Numbered from the stretch's first letter, positions 10,970-23,128 are shown. The stretch: DNA of 64,000 bases from Ustulina deusta (GCA_023159155.1 JAJNNX010000006.1:496001-560000), one strand, 5' to 3'. A program made the numbers and translations. Notes: generated from the letters alone by a model not told the origin.

Positions 10970-12771
10970 CTAAGAAGCGTTAGTGGGTGACCTCCCCCAA
11001 GAGCGTGTGGGCTTGCTTACCTCTCCATTTGCCCTACTCCTAAGACTACCCAGCGCAATCCATGCGACTAGGGGTCCGAGGATGATGATTAAAGCGAGGT
11101 ACAATTTCAGACAATAAACGCTCGAGAGGAATGCCACCAAGGTGCCCCTTAGCTTATGAAGAAAGTGCGCCCGTCGAAGATGAAAGACAATCAACGGGGC
11201 CAGTAGGGCGATAATCAAGCGTCGACATAGCTTCGATGGGGGTGTTAAGCTTAGATGAGAACCATAGAAGGCGGATCTAGCTCCCGTTCTCCTTCTTGGA
11301 TGCCCAAACCAACTTCCAATACAAGTATGCTGAGTGGTCTCAGCCGCGTCGGATTGAAATCGACAACGATTTTGCGTTGTCCTACACACGCGATATGCCT
11401 CATCTTTCCCCTCCCCATCGCTCGCTTCGCTGTTTTCATTTCCGCTGGTCGAGTGTTCGTAAAATCCCGCGCTACTAGTGGAAGACCTGTACGGAAGATT
11501 GGATTGCTCTGTGTTGCTAGAGCCTGGTGTAGCCATGTTCCATGATGGACTGAACCAGGAAGATCTGCTCCCGGGTGCTTCTGACACAGTTAATATTGGG
11601 TTAGGGTTTGACTGGCGTGGTACGACACCATAGAACAACTTTCTCCAACACCCAGGATCACAGTCACAATCCCCTCTTTCCCATCCTAGGCTTATATTCT
11701 TACATTTCACACATATGGTCCATGCAGGTACCTCGGTTCGTTCGAAGTGGTGATGCGTAGTGCTGAAGTGATCACAAAGTTGCTCAAGCGGGCCTGTCCA
11801 CGAGCAGAGACCTGTCTCTTCCCTCTTGTACTCGCAGTCCCAACGATTGTGAAACAATGTTGAGCTCCCAATAACGATCGATTCCTTTTCATCTTGCATT
11901 GGGATAGGCATGGGTGCCACCGGGGGCAGAAAGAAAGGCTCTTCACGGGGAGCCGACACGATTGCGTTTACCGAGGCCGCTGAATCGATGTCAAGTCCGA
12001 GTACTGGAAGGAGATTCGGATGCACTCGAGGGGTTAATTCGCGACCGATAGACAGATCAGGAAAGTCGAAGCCTTGGTATTGGGGGATAACCAGAGCCGC
12101 ACCGCCTGTATCGCCGGCACCGCCAGTGCCGAATGTCCCAATATCACCCAATGACCTCACCGGCTCACTCCGAGTAGCTTTCGTCTTCTGTCCCTCGGCT
12201 ACTAAAGACATACGATAGCCTTCCTCTAACTTGGAGAAGTCATGGCAGTTACACTATGGCTTGTTAGCATCGTCGTCTCCACACATGCAATGTTCGATAT
12301 GCTCGAAGGTGGGTTGGGTCTTACAGATATCCTTTTCGCCCGGTGGAACGCACAAGTGAGCTTGAATTTTCTTTTGAATGCAGTTTTAGTTCGTGTTTCC
12401 ATATCTAATGGACCTCTCCTCCTGCCGCGATGTGGTTTCGACCTTGCCGCCTCGGGCGTGGGGTCGGAAGACAAATGCGCAATGCTATCGCCAGCATGTG
12501 AGCACACCGTACTCGGGCTGGGATGACTATCACTCCCGGTACTTCGGGACATGAGCTCTGATTGGGGCGGTTCAAGGTTGTTTTCTGCAACGTGAAGCTC
12601 GAGGCGCTGTCTGTCCATGTCGCGCCGGTTTTGGTTGTAGAATCGTTGGGACTCAGAAGTAGGCTCAATCATAATGGTGGACTGAGTAGCATTCTGGGGA
12701 TTGCGGACGGACGTGTTGGGGTTTGAAGGCGGTGCTAAAAGCCCCCTGTCAACTCGGTTTGGTGAAGGCAT
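10970..12771 (-). CDS. Cys/His-rich zinc-finger-like protein with two C-terminal membrane segments
   Basis: Two exons, 12771-12325 and 12253-10970. The 71-nt intron (12254-12324) has donor GTAAGA and acceptor ATAG in phase 0, giving 576 residues. The splice rebuilds a motif that neither exon has alone: TCAFHRAKRIS joined to CNCHDFSKLEEGY (residues about 137-163), a short Cys/His cluster. A second cluster spans about 289-351: CEYKREETGLCSW, then CDHF and HHHF (a degenerate C2H2-like unit), then CVKC and CDCDPGC. Residues about 490-555 hold two hydrophobic stretches (LIIALLAPLIVF and LALIIILGPLVAWIAL) before a short polar tail. Zinc binding is a strong inference; nucleic-acid binding and membrane anchoring are weaker ones. 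I know no characterised homologue. Confidence 0.78.
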
Positions 12772-13974
12772 TATAAGAAGAATCAGAAAAGTGTTAAGAG
12801 AATAGCCTTGAGGGCACCAGTGAAGCCGGAGCTTAGAGGCTGAAGCCTAGAGCCTAGAACCTGTCACACAGCCTCGCCTCTCAGCAATTGTCAGAGACTG
12901 GACCAAGACGTCAAATACACGTGGAGCAAGGAATCAAAGCTAATTAATATTTAAATAATCCTAGACCCAGAGGCGCATAGGGCTAGGACAAAATATAGCG
13001 TGCTGTTCGAGCGTGAAAAGAAAGAAACGTAGCTAATGAACCATGGGGGCGAAAGCTCGAGAAAGTTTCGTGGGGACAAAATACCGAGGAATGACTGTGC
13101 CCTGCAATAATAAGGCTGACGAGGCATTCTGCATGAAGGCTTGCCTCGTCTCGTAGAGCGCGGGCGGGAACGAGTGTTCTGCAGCAAAAGACCCTGCTTA
13201 TAGGCCACATCAATTTATTTACCTACGGCACCTCGAAATAACCAATGGCAGCACATAGCTAGAGTCGCACGACGGTCTTACTTGATTTTACTGACTTGTT
13301 GAAGCGGAGACCAGCTCTCTCGGACATGGCTGTACGCAGTAGGCACTCTACTTCCAAAGAGCGGTGGGCACTTTTCTCTGCGCATGAATTGGGGATGAAA
13401 CCTAGTCTCCACGTCTATTCAGCACGCCGACGAAGATAGTCACCACATGTGACTCGGAGTCGCTCGCTATTCACGTCATCAATACTGAGGCCTCGCGCAG
13501 GGTGCTTCTCTTTACTTATCCTCTAAATATGATATAGGTATTGTAAATATGGACCGAGGACAGCCGCGGCACCCTACCCGAGTCGATGACTGCAGGAAGG
13601 GTCGACGAGATGATTTGCGGATTGGCATTCGTCCAGGGTCTTAGTGTCATTTCTTCGCCCCCAATCTTACCGTGGAACCATTGCACTGTGGTATTCCTCG
13701 GCGTCGGGAAAGCCGTCTGTGGCTCTACATTTACTCCCCCCACTCAGGCATATGCACCCACGAAGCAATTCAATCGGGACGAGATACAGAACACTCACCG
13801 CAATTCACTCATTCTTTCCTTATTCCTTGGAAAATAACATGTGCAGACGAGTGCCGATGGATTGGGCTACAGCAGCTGCATCAGAGAAACGCTAGTTGAA
13901 GAGGACGTCCCGGAAGATTGATGGTGCACTAAGTCGAAGGCAAAAATAACTAGAAATGAGGATCCTTTGGTTTT
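12772..13974. other. Intergenic spacer between tandem minus-strand genes
   Basis: Promoter side of the gene starting at 12771 and 3' side of the DUF2439 gene. No gene or repeat recognised. Confidence 0.5.
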
Positions 13975-16341
13975 CTATGACGGCCGCTTAAAATCAAACA
14001 GGTCATGGGCTTCCCTGCTCCATGGTCCCCCATTTGCTCGAGAGAAACCAGGCATTGGGCTTGCGGACCGGTTATCTAGATTTTTTTGCACATTTGTTTT
14101 TCTAAGATTTTGATAGAGTGATGAGCTCTCGACTGATTCTGCTGGCAAAGGGCAAATAGGCATTTGACCAGCGGCATCTGAAGGTTTTGCTGCCTTTTTG
14201 CCGCGCGTTGCCGGGTTGGCGATTGGGTTGGGCTGTTTTGTAGTAGTTGTCGTCATCGTCGATGAAGCACCTTCGGTTTGGATTATTCGGCTTGCTTCAT
14301 TATTGGAAAGGTTCGGGTTCCAACTCTTTTGTCTCTGTCTTGCCAATGACCGCTTCCTTGACGATCGAGGTTCGGTGTCTGGTCGCCCCTCAGTCATCAC
14401 AAAACCATCACAGACCTTGCTATCTGATTGGGGCTGATGTTTGCCAGTATCTCGACCTGGCTGAAACTCCAAGGGAGGCTCTTGGGTGTGCTCATTCTGC
14501 TTGACGCTCACAACTGGGTCTGGTTCATCTTCAAAGACAATGCCGATTACTTCCTTACTCTTAATGCTTTTGCGACCCAGCTTAGCTAGACGAGGGGCAG
14601 GCATCTCATCTATCGTGACATTATCTTCCTTCCTTGTTGAACATAAATGCCCACGATCTTTATCAATACCACGTGTGGAGAGGGTATCCTCATTTGGAGG
14701 CCGTTTCACGGACCTCAAACTCCTACGTTCGATGGCACAGGTTTCAGTCGTATAGATATCGCCTTGTTCAATTGCAGTTCTTAGTTTAGTCCCTTTCCAA
14801 GATTCTGGGTTGAACCGGTCGGGGGATTGCATTTCATCGAATCCCGTGTCCTCCAGATGCCGAGTGTTGGCTAGGAAAGATGATGGATGGTCACCGTGGG
14901 TGCCCTTCTGGTCATTATTCTCTGCGTTCATTTTCTTCCCTCGTGGTACAATTTCCCGAGCCTTTTGGGGGAAATTTGTCCAACTGTGTTGTGTATCTGT
15001 CGATTTTGGCTTCTCCCCCTCTTGATCACTAGAGATATTGATAGGGTGAACTTTTGGCGACAAGGGACACTCGTGACCGTCGGGCCCTGTGTTGGCTAGT
15101 TCAGATTTTGAAGAAGAACCGGATACAGTATCTCGCTCAGAAATCACTAATAAACCTCTTTTCTTTCGAGGTTTTATTCTTAGCTCTGTTCTAGGTTCGC
15201 CATGAACAGACGGCTTAGGGGTTTCGGCTCGATCTTCGGTGAGGTCAATTATATTTAGGTCTCGATGTTTATGCCCTTGAATGCAGTCATTGCCAGCGCC
15301 TGACCGTTTCTGATCCTGAATTTTCTTTGAGCCTCCGAATGCCGGGGAATCGCGCGGTTGACCAGTCCTTAGGTCTTGTTGCTCAAGCGATTCATCAATT
15401 CCTCTACATTTGCGTGAATGGTGGTTTGTAGACTGAGAATGAAGGACGGAACATGCACCTATTCTTTCCTTCTGTTGGTCGGGCATAAATCTTGGTCGCT
15501 GTTTCTGAGGAGTTGGGGATTTGCCTGACTTGTCTAATATAGTTGGGTTGATGCACGAAGGGGACTCTGGTCTTATCGAACTGTGCAGCCTGGCGAAGGT
15601 ATTCGTAGATAATTGTGCATCATTGGCTTGTAGAAGTATCTGCCTCGAGGAGCGGCTATGCGCGGGGGCTTGGCTTGATGGGCGCCCTGACAGTGTCAAA
15701 GTTGCACCAAAGAGATTCTGAGCATACCCACTCTTGCTCGGAGGAGAAATTTCTCTTCTCTGTCGTTTGGCTGGGCGGGTATCGCCACTCTGGGGTGGTG
15801 GCTGTCTCTGCCGGCGCTCTTCATAAGGTGACTCCTTGGGGAGCACCGCACGACCGTGGTGGCCGGATGGCGTCCCAATGACGTCGTGAAGATGTTTCTG
15901 CGGTAGAGGCTGCGGTTTAACGCCATGTAGTGTTGCGACAGTAGCGGCAGGCGGTCGTCGTGCAGCAGCAGCCGCCTGACGCTGAGCCTTCTCTTGGGCC
16001 CTTTTGTCTATAAGGTCAGATAGATCCTGGTCGCGACTTCCGACACACTCGCCGACCTGGATGATGATGCCACCTCTCTCCAGCTCGAGATTGTCGCCAT
16101 CGGCTAGGTCGTAATCTTCGCGCCAATATGTGTCGCCGACGAAGTTGCCCCGCTCATCATGGACCATGACACGCCGGTTGAAGGTGTGGTACTTGAGGCG
16201 CCCATCTTGCCAACGCTTTTGCTTCCTGCGAACATCGTGGGTGAACAGACAGGCGTGTTCGCGAACTGGTGCGGTGGTGGCCGAGGGCTGGGTGTGGGTT
16301 GTCAACGCAGAGCTTTGCATGATCTGAGTGGCTGTGGCCAT
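13975..16341 (-). CDS. MTE1: DUF2439 (Mte1/ZGRF1-like) genome-maintenance protein
   Basis: One frame of 788 residues from ATG 16341, which lies in an excellent context (CACCATGGCC). Residues about 27-99 carry the DUF2439 domain: CLFTHD, KQKRWQDGRLKYHTFN, RRVMVHDERGNFVGDTYW, then ELERGGIIIQVGE. In yeast Mte1 and the N-terminus of human ZGRF1 this domain binds D-loops and the Mph1/FANCM-type helicase and acts in recombination, telomere maintenance and crossover control. About 670 low-complexity, basic, probably disordered residues follow, including a KRQRRE-type nuclear signal (about residues 195-200). The end keeps a second short conserved block, GPWSREAHDLFDF, near the C-terminus. There is no helicase domain, as in fungal Mte1 and unlike ZGRF1. 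Domain assignment is firm; the in vivo role is by family. Confidence 0.87.
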   Translation of the reverse strand: MATATQIMQSSALTTHTQPSATTAPVREHACLFTHDVRRKQKRWQDGRLKYHTFNRRVMVHDERGNFVGDTYWREDYDLADGDNLELERGGIIIQVGECVGSRDQDLSDLIDKRAQEKAQRQAAAAARRPPAATVATLHGVKPQPLPQKHLHDVIGTPSGHHGRAVLPKESPYEERRQRQPPPQSGDTRPAKRQRREISPPSKSGYAQNLFGATLTLSGRPSSQAPAHSRSSRQILLQANDAQLSTNTFARLHSSIRPESPSCINPTILDKSGKSPTPQKQRPRFMPDQQKERIGACSVLHSQSTNHHSRKCRGIDESLEQQDLRTGQPRDSPAFGGSKKIQDQKRSGAGNDCIQGHKHRDLNIIDLTEDRAETPKPSVHGEPRTELRIKPRKKRGLLVISERDTVSGSSSKSELANTGPDGHECPLSPKVHPINISSDQEGEKPKSTDTQHSWTNFPQKAREIVPRGKKMNAENNDQKGTHGDHPSSFLANTRHLEDTGFDEMQSPDRFNPESWKGTKLRTAIEQGDIYTTETCAIERRSLRSVKRPPNEDTLSTRGIDKDRGHLCSTRKEDNVTIDEMPAPRLAKLGRKSIKSKEVIGIVFEDEPDPVVSVKQNEHTQEPPLEFQPGRDTGKHQPQSDSKVCDGFVMTEGRPDTEPRSSRKRSLARQRQKSWNPNLSNNEASRIIQTEGASSTMTTTTTKQPNPIANPATRGKKAAKPSDAAGQMPICPLPAESVESSSLYQNLRKTNVQKNLDNRSASPMPGFSRANGGPWSREAHDLFDFKRPS

Positions 16342-18519
16342 GGTGCCCAAGTCGGATTTTTGTTATTGCGATGGCTTCACGGGAGCCGGCGCGCGATATT
16401 GGCTGTATTTTAACCCATTCCGGCCGAAAGCAATCGCATTATTGTGTTTTGTCGGGGGTCTATCGAGTGTAGGAGAAGGATGGCAAATTTCGGAAGACGC
16501 GTTGGATGTATCTGTTCTGCCCCACCGTGACCCGCGAGTTATCTGGGCTCCCCGCGCGCGTCTTCACGTGCTCTCTGTCAGTGTCCTACAGTAGGCACCA
16601 AGTACCTACTACACACGCACGCTGCTAAGATTACCTAAGTAATGGACCCGCAGGGCTGGACTTGGTAAAGGGAACAGTTCCAAGTTTGACAGGCGCTGTC
16701 TCCGAAGACTGTAGCACCTACCTACCTGGGATATGTAGTATATAATTACGAGATACCAATATATCGTTCCGCCTCCCAGGTGCCTAACCTAAAGAATAAC
16801 CAGGTTGGCAGTCATGCTGTCGACATGCTGCAGTCTACCGTCGCCTGCTCTCTTTTTCTGGTAGGTACCTACAGCGCAAGAGCTACTAGTGGAGATACCC
16901 CAAGTTGTTGTTGTTGTTGGACTTTGCTGAACTCGGGAATCCTCCATCTATTACCTAAATGGCATACCTACCTACAACCTTAGTACCTAACCTAGCCTTC
17001 GGTACCGTCATGGGTTGTTACGACGCAGTACATGTACATAGATCTGTGCAGATATGTACTGTGTGGCGATGGTGAAGGAAAGCAACGTCCGACCGACAGT
17101 GTATGTTTAAGAACTGCTCCCAGCGGCGTGACACCCGAGTTCCTTTCTCCTGTTCACCCTTCTGGTGTACGTGCCAGTTCACGCTCGAGGGCAGTGCAGG
17201 TATCAAGCCCGCTGACATCCATCCAGTAGCTGAAATGAAAGGTTGATCTACTATATCCACAGCTAACCACCTACCCAGGAGTTCGTGTGGGCACCGGCAC
17301 TGTACTCGCCGCCTTGTTAAGGCTGATGTTCTTCCTGTACTGCTCCGACATACAGAACCGGATCTAGAACACGACCATCCATGTACATGTATGTATGGAG
17401 TGTAAGTTGTACCTCTGTATGTATGCCGCATCTGTATCCGGGCATGATCATCATTTCAATCGTATACATAACTAGGGAGTAAGTATATAGGCACTGGAAT
17501 TGCTGTAATAGGTATTCCAACTTACTCCCTTGGTAGCTGTTTACTTAATACTTAATGCCTACATATATACGGATTTACATGACTCCAGGCTACTTCTCCT
17601 ATCTCTATCCATTGTTTGGTTGTCTGTCTGTCTTTACCACAGCTACAGCAAGATTCCACCCCGGCGTCACTCCAAATTTAGCGGCAATTGTGCTAGTGCT
17701 GAGAGAAAGCTACGTGCTGCATACAAGAATTAAACGAGAGGAAGCTTACTTGGCCCCCAAACGCCAGCTCGTGCGACTCATGTATACATCGGTTTACCTA
17801 CATACCTGTCCAGTGCTGTGAGTACCGGTACCTCCCTGCGTGTTGAATTATGTGGAGGTGGCAAGCTAGGTACTCGTCGAGGTATCACGTACTTATTTAA
17901 GCTCCTACTTAGAGTGCCTAATTAGGTGGGCAGGAGTTGTAGATACCTACATTGTACCTTAAGCAGTCCGCGCCGCACATATACGCCGCACATATACGCC
18001 GCACATCACACTGCAGCAGCCCATGTCCCCCCTCTCTGATGTAAAAAAAAATAAAAAATAAAAACATAGGCCGTGGAACACCATCCTGCCTGCTCATCCT
18101 TGATGTCGTATCCTGCTCTACCTAGCTGGTTTTATCTGACACCCTCTTTCCTCTGTCCCCCCACCATTGCTGCACCCATCTAGTCTGGACCAGTTGTTCA
18201 TTGGTTTTCCTGCTTTTCGAAGCTCTTGCGCGGAGAATACTCCCAAACCTTGTTCATGGACTTTCTCTGTTGCATTCGTGCTGCATGGTTCCATCTTATC
18301 AATTTCTTCCTCTCTCGTTCTGTAATTGTCTCCGGCTGTGCTAATAACCTCCTACTACCCTACCTGCCTGACGGCTATTCACTCTATCACTATCCCACCC
18401 ACCCGTCCGTCCGTCTGTCTACCTTGCACATAATTCCCCACACCACGACTCCGTACCTGAACAAGCCACATTGCAAGTCGTGGCCAGACAAGGTGGAAGA
18501 GAAATAATACCGCAGAACG
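16342..18519. other. Divergent promoter region
   Basis: Shared upstream sequence of the DUF2439 gene (-) and the BAR-SH3 gene (+). It contains numerous TACCTA/TAGGTA half-sites (about 16595-17000 and 17880-17960), a threefold CGCCGCACATATA repeat at 17971-18010, an A-rich tract at 18041-18066, and a CT-rich leader from about 18100 to 18480 ahead of ATG 18520. Confidence 0.55.
17971..18010 (+). repeat. Threefold 13-bp direct repeat (CGCCGCACATATA)
   Basis: Two complete and one nearly complete tandem copies, ending in CGCCGCACATCACA. It lies about 510 bp upstream of the BAR-SH3 start codon. Confidence 0.85.
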
Positions 18520-20240
18520 ATGCAGTCAGTGCAGAGGCAGTTCGGTCGCATGCTCCATAAGAGCCCCGGCGACAATGCAAAAGTGGCAGTGCTGCTCACC
18601 GACGTGAGTTATCATCTTCTTCGCGTCATTGCGCAGAGTGTGAGAGGCTCCGGTTTGAGCCAGGCCTTATGTCTTACACGGGGCAGTCAGCTGTGCATGT
18701 TTCTAAAGCACGTATCAGCCTCGTGTAGGATTATCATCACTAACCCTGAATGTGCCAGTATGAAGATGTCGACAGAGTCCTTGCTAAGGTGCGTTTCCCA
18801 GTTCTGCCAAGCATGCCCGAGATATCTTCCCACAGTATCCTTGTCTTGATGTGACTGACAGATTCGACAACATAGATCATCGACGCGGCAAAATCATGGC
18901 GTGACTCGTGGATCAACATCTCCTCGGCGCAATTGGGCGTCGCGGCCGAATATGACGGGCTCTGGGATCCCATTGTCGGCGCGTCGGAGGGACTGGGCAG
19001 ACTAGCGGTTCCCACACCAGAGCTCCAGCTGGAGCAAGCTTTGCGTTTAAAGGAGGTATATACCGAACTCAAGGCCGACCTTCTAGAGGAATTGGAGCTC
19101 ATAGAGGCGAGGGTTGTTAAGCCCGCTAGCTCTGCCCGTGAGTATATTGACCCAATGCGGAAAACCATCAAGAAGAGAGAGAACAAGAGGCTAGATTTCG
19201 AGAAAATCCAAGACAAAACCACCAAGCTTCAAAGGAAGCTAGGTAGGACACCCAAAGAGGACGCATCACTCGCCAAACTAGAGGCTGAATTGGCCCGGGT
19301 ATCTGAGGACTTCCACGCTGCCGACGCACACTTGAGAGAAACTCTACCTCCCATGGTGACGGCGACCTTCAGTATCATACCGCTACTCATCGACTCAGTC
19401 GTAGCACTTCAAACCCGATTCCTCGGCTTATACTACACGACTTTACACACGTACTGTGAAGAACATGGGTTTCCTTCCCCACCACCGCCAATGGATGAAG
19501 TAGTAGCCGTATGGTCAGCTGGATATGAACCCGTCAAAAGGGAATTCGAGTCTATCACATGCATCGCTATTGGCAAAGCAGTACGCCAGCCCATGAAACT
19601 TCCCGATGACCCCAGTCTTCAAGATCGGGGCCGGTCGGATCCTTCGTTGACTCCTGCTCTCATGGTAAACGGCCCTCGACGCTCCTCCTCTGGGCTCACA
19701 TCAGCCAATGAGGGCATTGCACCGCCGCGGCCAAATCGCATTCCATCGACGACTTCGTTATCGTCACATCCGAGCCCCGTACTCACACCAAGGCCCTCTA
19801 TGGGGAACAATTACGTTATTTCAAACAACCTGGCCCCTACTGATTTTACAACAGCGTCTAGACTAGGACAGCAGCTTACGCCGGCCGTGTCACCTAACTC
19901 GATGCGACCACGGTCTGACTACTTTGATAAGCGCCCTCCATCGACAGCATCTACAGTAGTATCAACATCGTCAATTAACACAACGACCAGCGGGTCCTCT
20001 TTCCTTGGCGCAAAGAAGAAGCCTCCTCCTCCACCGCCCAAACGGATTGTATCAAAGTGTCTTGAAGAGTTTGTAGTGGCCCAGTATGCCTTTAACGGAC
20101 AGGGAGAGGGTGATCTCTCGTTCCGTGAGGGCGACAGGATCAAGATTGTCAAAAAGACTGATACCCTCGATGACTGGTGGGTAGGAGAACTAGGAGGTGT
20201 TGAGGGGAATTTTCCCGCGAATTATTGCAAGGCGGGATGA
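18520..20240 (+). CDS. BAR domain-SH3 domain protein (endocytosis/membrane curvature)
   Basis: Three exons: 18520-18603, 18759-18788 (only 30 nt) and 18876-20240, with donors GTGAGT and GTGCGT; 492 residues. Residues about 15-240 form the BAR coiled coil. It is recognisable by MQSVQRQFGR, KSPGDNAKVAVLL, TPELQLEQALRLKEVY, RKTIKKRENKRLDFEK, HLRETLPPMVTATFS and the FPSPPPPMDE turn. A Ser/Thr/Pro-rich linker (about 250-415) with a polyproline run leads to a C-terminal SH3 domain (about 432-492) holding ALYDY-equivalent AQYAF, DLSFREGD, WWVGE and GNFPANY. BAR domains bend membranes and SH3 domains recruit Pro-rich actin/endocytic partners. The N-terminus differs from that of Rvs167/Hob1, so it is more likely the other fungal BAR-SH3 lineage (endophilin-like, as S. 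pombe Mug137); that sub-assignment is tentative. Confidence 0.93.
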
Positions 20241-21351
20241 AATAATTGCGTTACGACTTAGCATTGCAAAGGACTTGGAAAGAGGAAGAGAAGAACATCA
20301 TTATACCAAAGACATGAGTTTCCGGAGTATTGATAATCATGAAAAGGACTCGCTAGCTATGGAGAAGAACTCATTACCACCGATTTTTTTTTTCTCATTG
20401 TGCTAAGAGGATTTCCTTCGGACCCTAGACGTTAGCAAAGATTATCTACATGTATGTGTGTGTGTGAAAAGGAGAAACACAAAAAGGCTAGGTGCCTGCC
20501 TAGAGGGACAACACTACGGATATACCCTTGGTGCCCTCCAAATATGAAAGCACAGATAGTCCAGCATCGATTGGAGTTTTTTTCCCGTCACATTGATTCA
20601 AAAAGGCATGAGTGAATCACCGGATAGATGGTCTATTCTCTCGAACTCTGAGATCGGTCTGGATATCTCATGCTCTCTATTCTGTCTGTCTCTATCTCCG
20701 TCTTTGGTCGTCTCTCCCTGCAGGATGCATGCACATCTGGTTCTATTACCATAACATGAGATCAAACATGCTTGTTGTCTCAAAAACCACAACCAACACG
20801 ACCAATGGTGATAAAAGAGCAAAAAGTGAATTTCGAATCAGGACAACTTATCATCTATGGCCTCTTAGTCTGCGAAGACCTGTTCCCAAGCATGACAGCC
20901 GACCTGGGCCTTGGATAACGTTTCTCATCCCAGTGAGAATGGAAAGAAATCTATCGGTGGAGCAAACAAAAGCATATAGCTCGCTCATGTGTAGCGTGCA
21001 TTCGTCGTTCGTGGCGTCGGACTAGTTGTCGTAAAGTATTCGCGTATCGCTTGGGTGCCTTTGCATTGGGGAGACATCCGCAAATTCAAGTTTAATATCC
21101 ATCCAAAGGGATGAAATGGGGTATCATTAAAGAGATAGAAGATATGGCAGCCCCGTGTGCTTTGTGCTCGGTATAGTATGTGGTCTTCCGAAAATCTTGA
21201 CAGCCGTTGAATTATTTGATGCTGAAGAGGGTAAAATTCAAACTGTGGACGAGATAGTACCCCAATATCCTGATTAAGGATGCCACTAGGAGCAGTTCGT
21301 CCATATAAGATGAGGGACTATCATCCTCAGGATCAGAATGTTCTCAGCAAT
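20241..21351. other. Convergent 3' regions
   Basis: Between the ends of the BAR-SH3 gene (+) and the Ser/Pro-rich gene (-). A (TG)n-like run ACATGTATGTGTGTGTGTG near 20449-20467 could belong to the 3' processing signal of the first gene. No other gene recognised. Confidence 0.5.
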
Positions 21352-23128
21352 TCATGGTGTAGTGGATCCTAATTCTACCACAGGGGACGTGTTGCCCTCC
21401 CGTCTTATTTGCTCTTCTTCGGATTTCATTACACGGCCGAGCTCAGCCTGTGCTATGGCCGCGCCGTGTACTTCAATGTATCCATCATGAGAACCGCCCA
21501 ATTCCATAGGTGTGACAGGGCCCGGACTTCCCAGTGGAATTAACCGCGGTTTGCTTGGCTTCACCACATTGCTAAATCCCAGTGATCGAATAGAGCTGAG
21601 GGCTGCTTCGTTGGCATTACCACGATTGAGGGCTATCGTCGCTTGCGCAATCATGTCGCGCTGGTACTGCTGTAGCCGGTACGTTGCTTCGGATTCAGTT
21701 CGCGAGTGGCCCATAGCAGAGGCTTGGCTGATAATTGGCACTTGTGGCTCTGAATTAATCGAGGTCGACGTTGTTGGTTCAGATATTGCAGGTCGACGAT
21801 TCTTGCCTTTCCTTCTCTTCTCACCTTTCCTCTTCTCATAATTGGAGGGGTAGTATTTGCCCACTGGCAAAGGACTACTCTGGTCCCCAAGAGGCATATA
21901 GGAAGCAACAGGAGTGTTTGAGGTGAAAGTTGATTCAGCTCGTACAAGGTTGTTAATATTTAACTGCGGGATCGCCATGGCTCGGTCTGCTTTGGCTGGG
22001 GGGATGTTGGCGGTGGCCGGACTAATCTCTCCCTTTCCGATAGGATGGCCGGAGGCCTGAGTGTTGGAAGGGCTTTCCTTAGATGCGCGTTGAATCGATT
22101 TCATGCGAGCCTTAGTCGCGTCAAGCTGGAACGGATGAGGGCGATAGACACGGTTTTGTTCTTCATGAAGAGGAAAATAGCCCCTAAAAACGTTTAGTAA
22201 ACAAAAGGTTGTCGTTTATCACATTTTATGGGCGACATACCCGGGCAAATCTCCACGGGCAGACAGAGGAGGGGGAGTATACACAGGGGCACTACCACTG
22301 AATTTCTTGCGCGCGGGTAGTTCAATGGCAATTGGTTGGCTTCGAGGGGGGGTTAGTTTAGGAAAACCGGACGTTTCGTCTGTGTTGATAGATCGTGGGG
22401 ATGAACGAGTGCCTGATTCAGTTAACGGGTTCATTAGCATGGGATTATGACGCAAGGAACAAAATTCGAACAAAGCTAACAAGGAAATAAAGGCGGGACG
22501 TCAGCCCATATTGGATGTTAGGTCAGCCGCTTATTATTATTAGGGGACCAGAGGTTTTGACAAGTAACAATGTACTCTCACACCGTCTTTAGAAGGTGGT
22601 GCAGCGGAGAGTATTAGTGCAGCGGAGAGTATTAGTGCAGAAGTGTGACCGCCACTGTAACTCCAGGAGCAAGCCACTATCGACATGCTGGGGTAGGTAG
22701 CAATACTCTCTACCAACAACCTGCTTTCACGCAAATACCGCCACAACCCTTTAGTTCATACTAGCAAGGCGCTAGCAAGGGGGCAATTAGACCAGTCGGT
22801 GATTAATTAGTGTCTCATCCATCCCCTTGGGGTCTCGGGCAGACATAGTACGCAATGAACTCTCAAAACACTGGCTAGGGCAACCAACGTCGATAAACAA
22901 TGAGAAGCATAAAACAAAGAAAAGGAAGCGATGGGCTTAATGGGAAAGGGCCCAATCACAAACGATATCAGACGGCTACGTACTGCTGTTTCTCAAGTAG
23001 TGCTGTGGAGATCTAGGTGATTGCGGATTGTCGATCGTGAGCCCGGGCGAGGGTCTTGCTGAGAACACAATGTCCTCTGACCGAAAGTCTGGAGAAGGGA
23101 GGGGTGACAGGTCGGATGGGTTCGACAT
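21352..23128 (-). CDS. Conserved Ser/Pro-rich fungal protein of unknown function
   Basis: Proposed exons are 23128-22984, 22475-22241 and 22183-21352, giving 403 residues. The last intron (22184-22240) is firm: GTATGT donor, ACTAAAC branch, and it fuses SARGDLPG to GYFPLHEEQNRVYRPHPF. The first intron (22476-22983, 508 nt, GTACGT donor, TTAG acceptor) is inferred because it joins two in-frame Ser/Pro-rich blocks, SNPSDLSPLPSPDF...SPGL and NPLTESGTRSSPRS...YTPPPL. If it is wrong, the coding part would start near ATG 22440. An upstream in-frame ATG at 23221 is also possible (434 residues). The middle carries a KRKGEKRRKGKNRR basic patch, likely a nuclear signal, and a helical stretch (about 275-300). 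No enzymatic motif is visible and I recognise no named family. Confidence 0.62.
22599..22640 (+). repeat. 18-bp tandem duplication inside a long intron
   Basis: GTGCAGCGGAGAGTATTA occurs twice in direct tandem (22599-22616 and 22617-22634), followed by the first six bases of a third copy. It lies in the proposed 508-nt intron. Confidence 0.85.
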
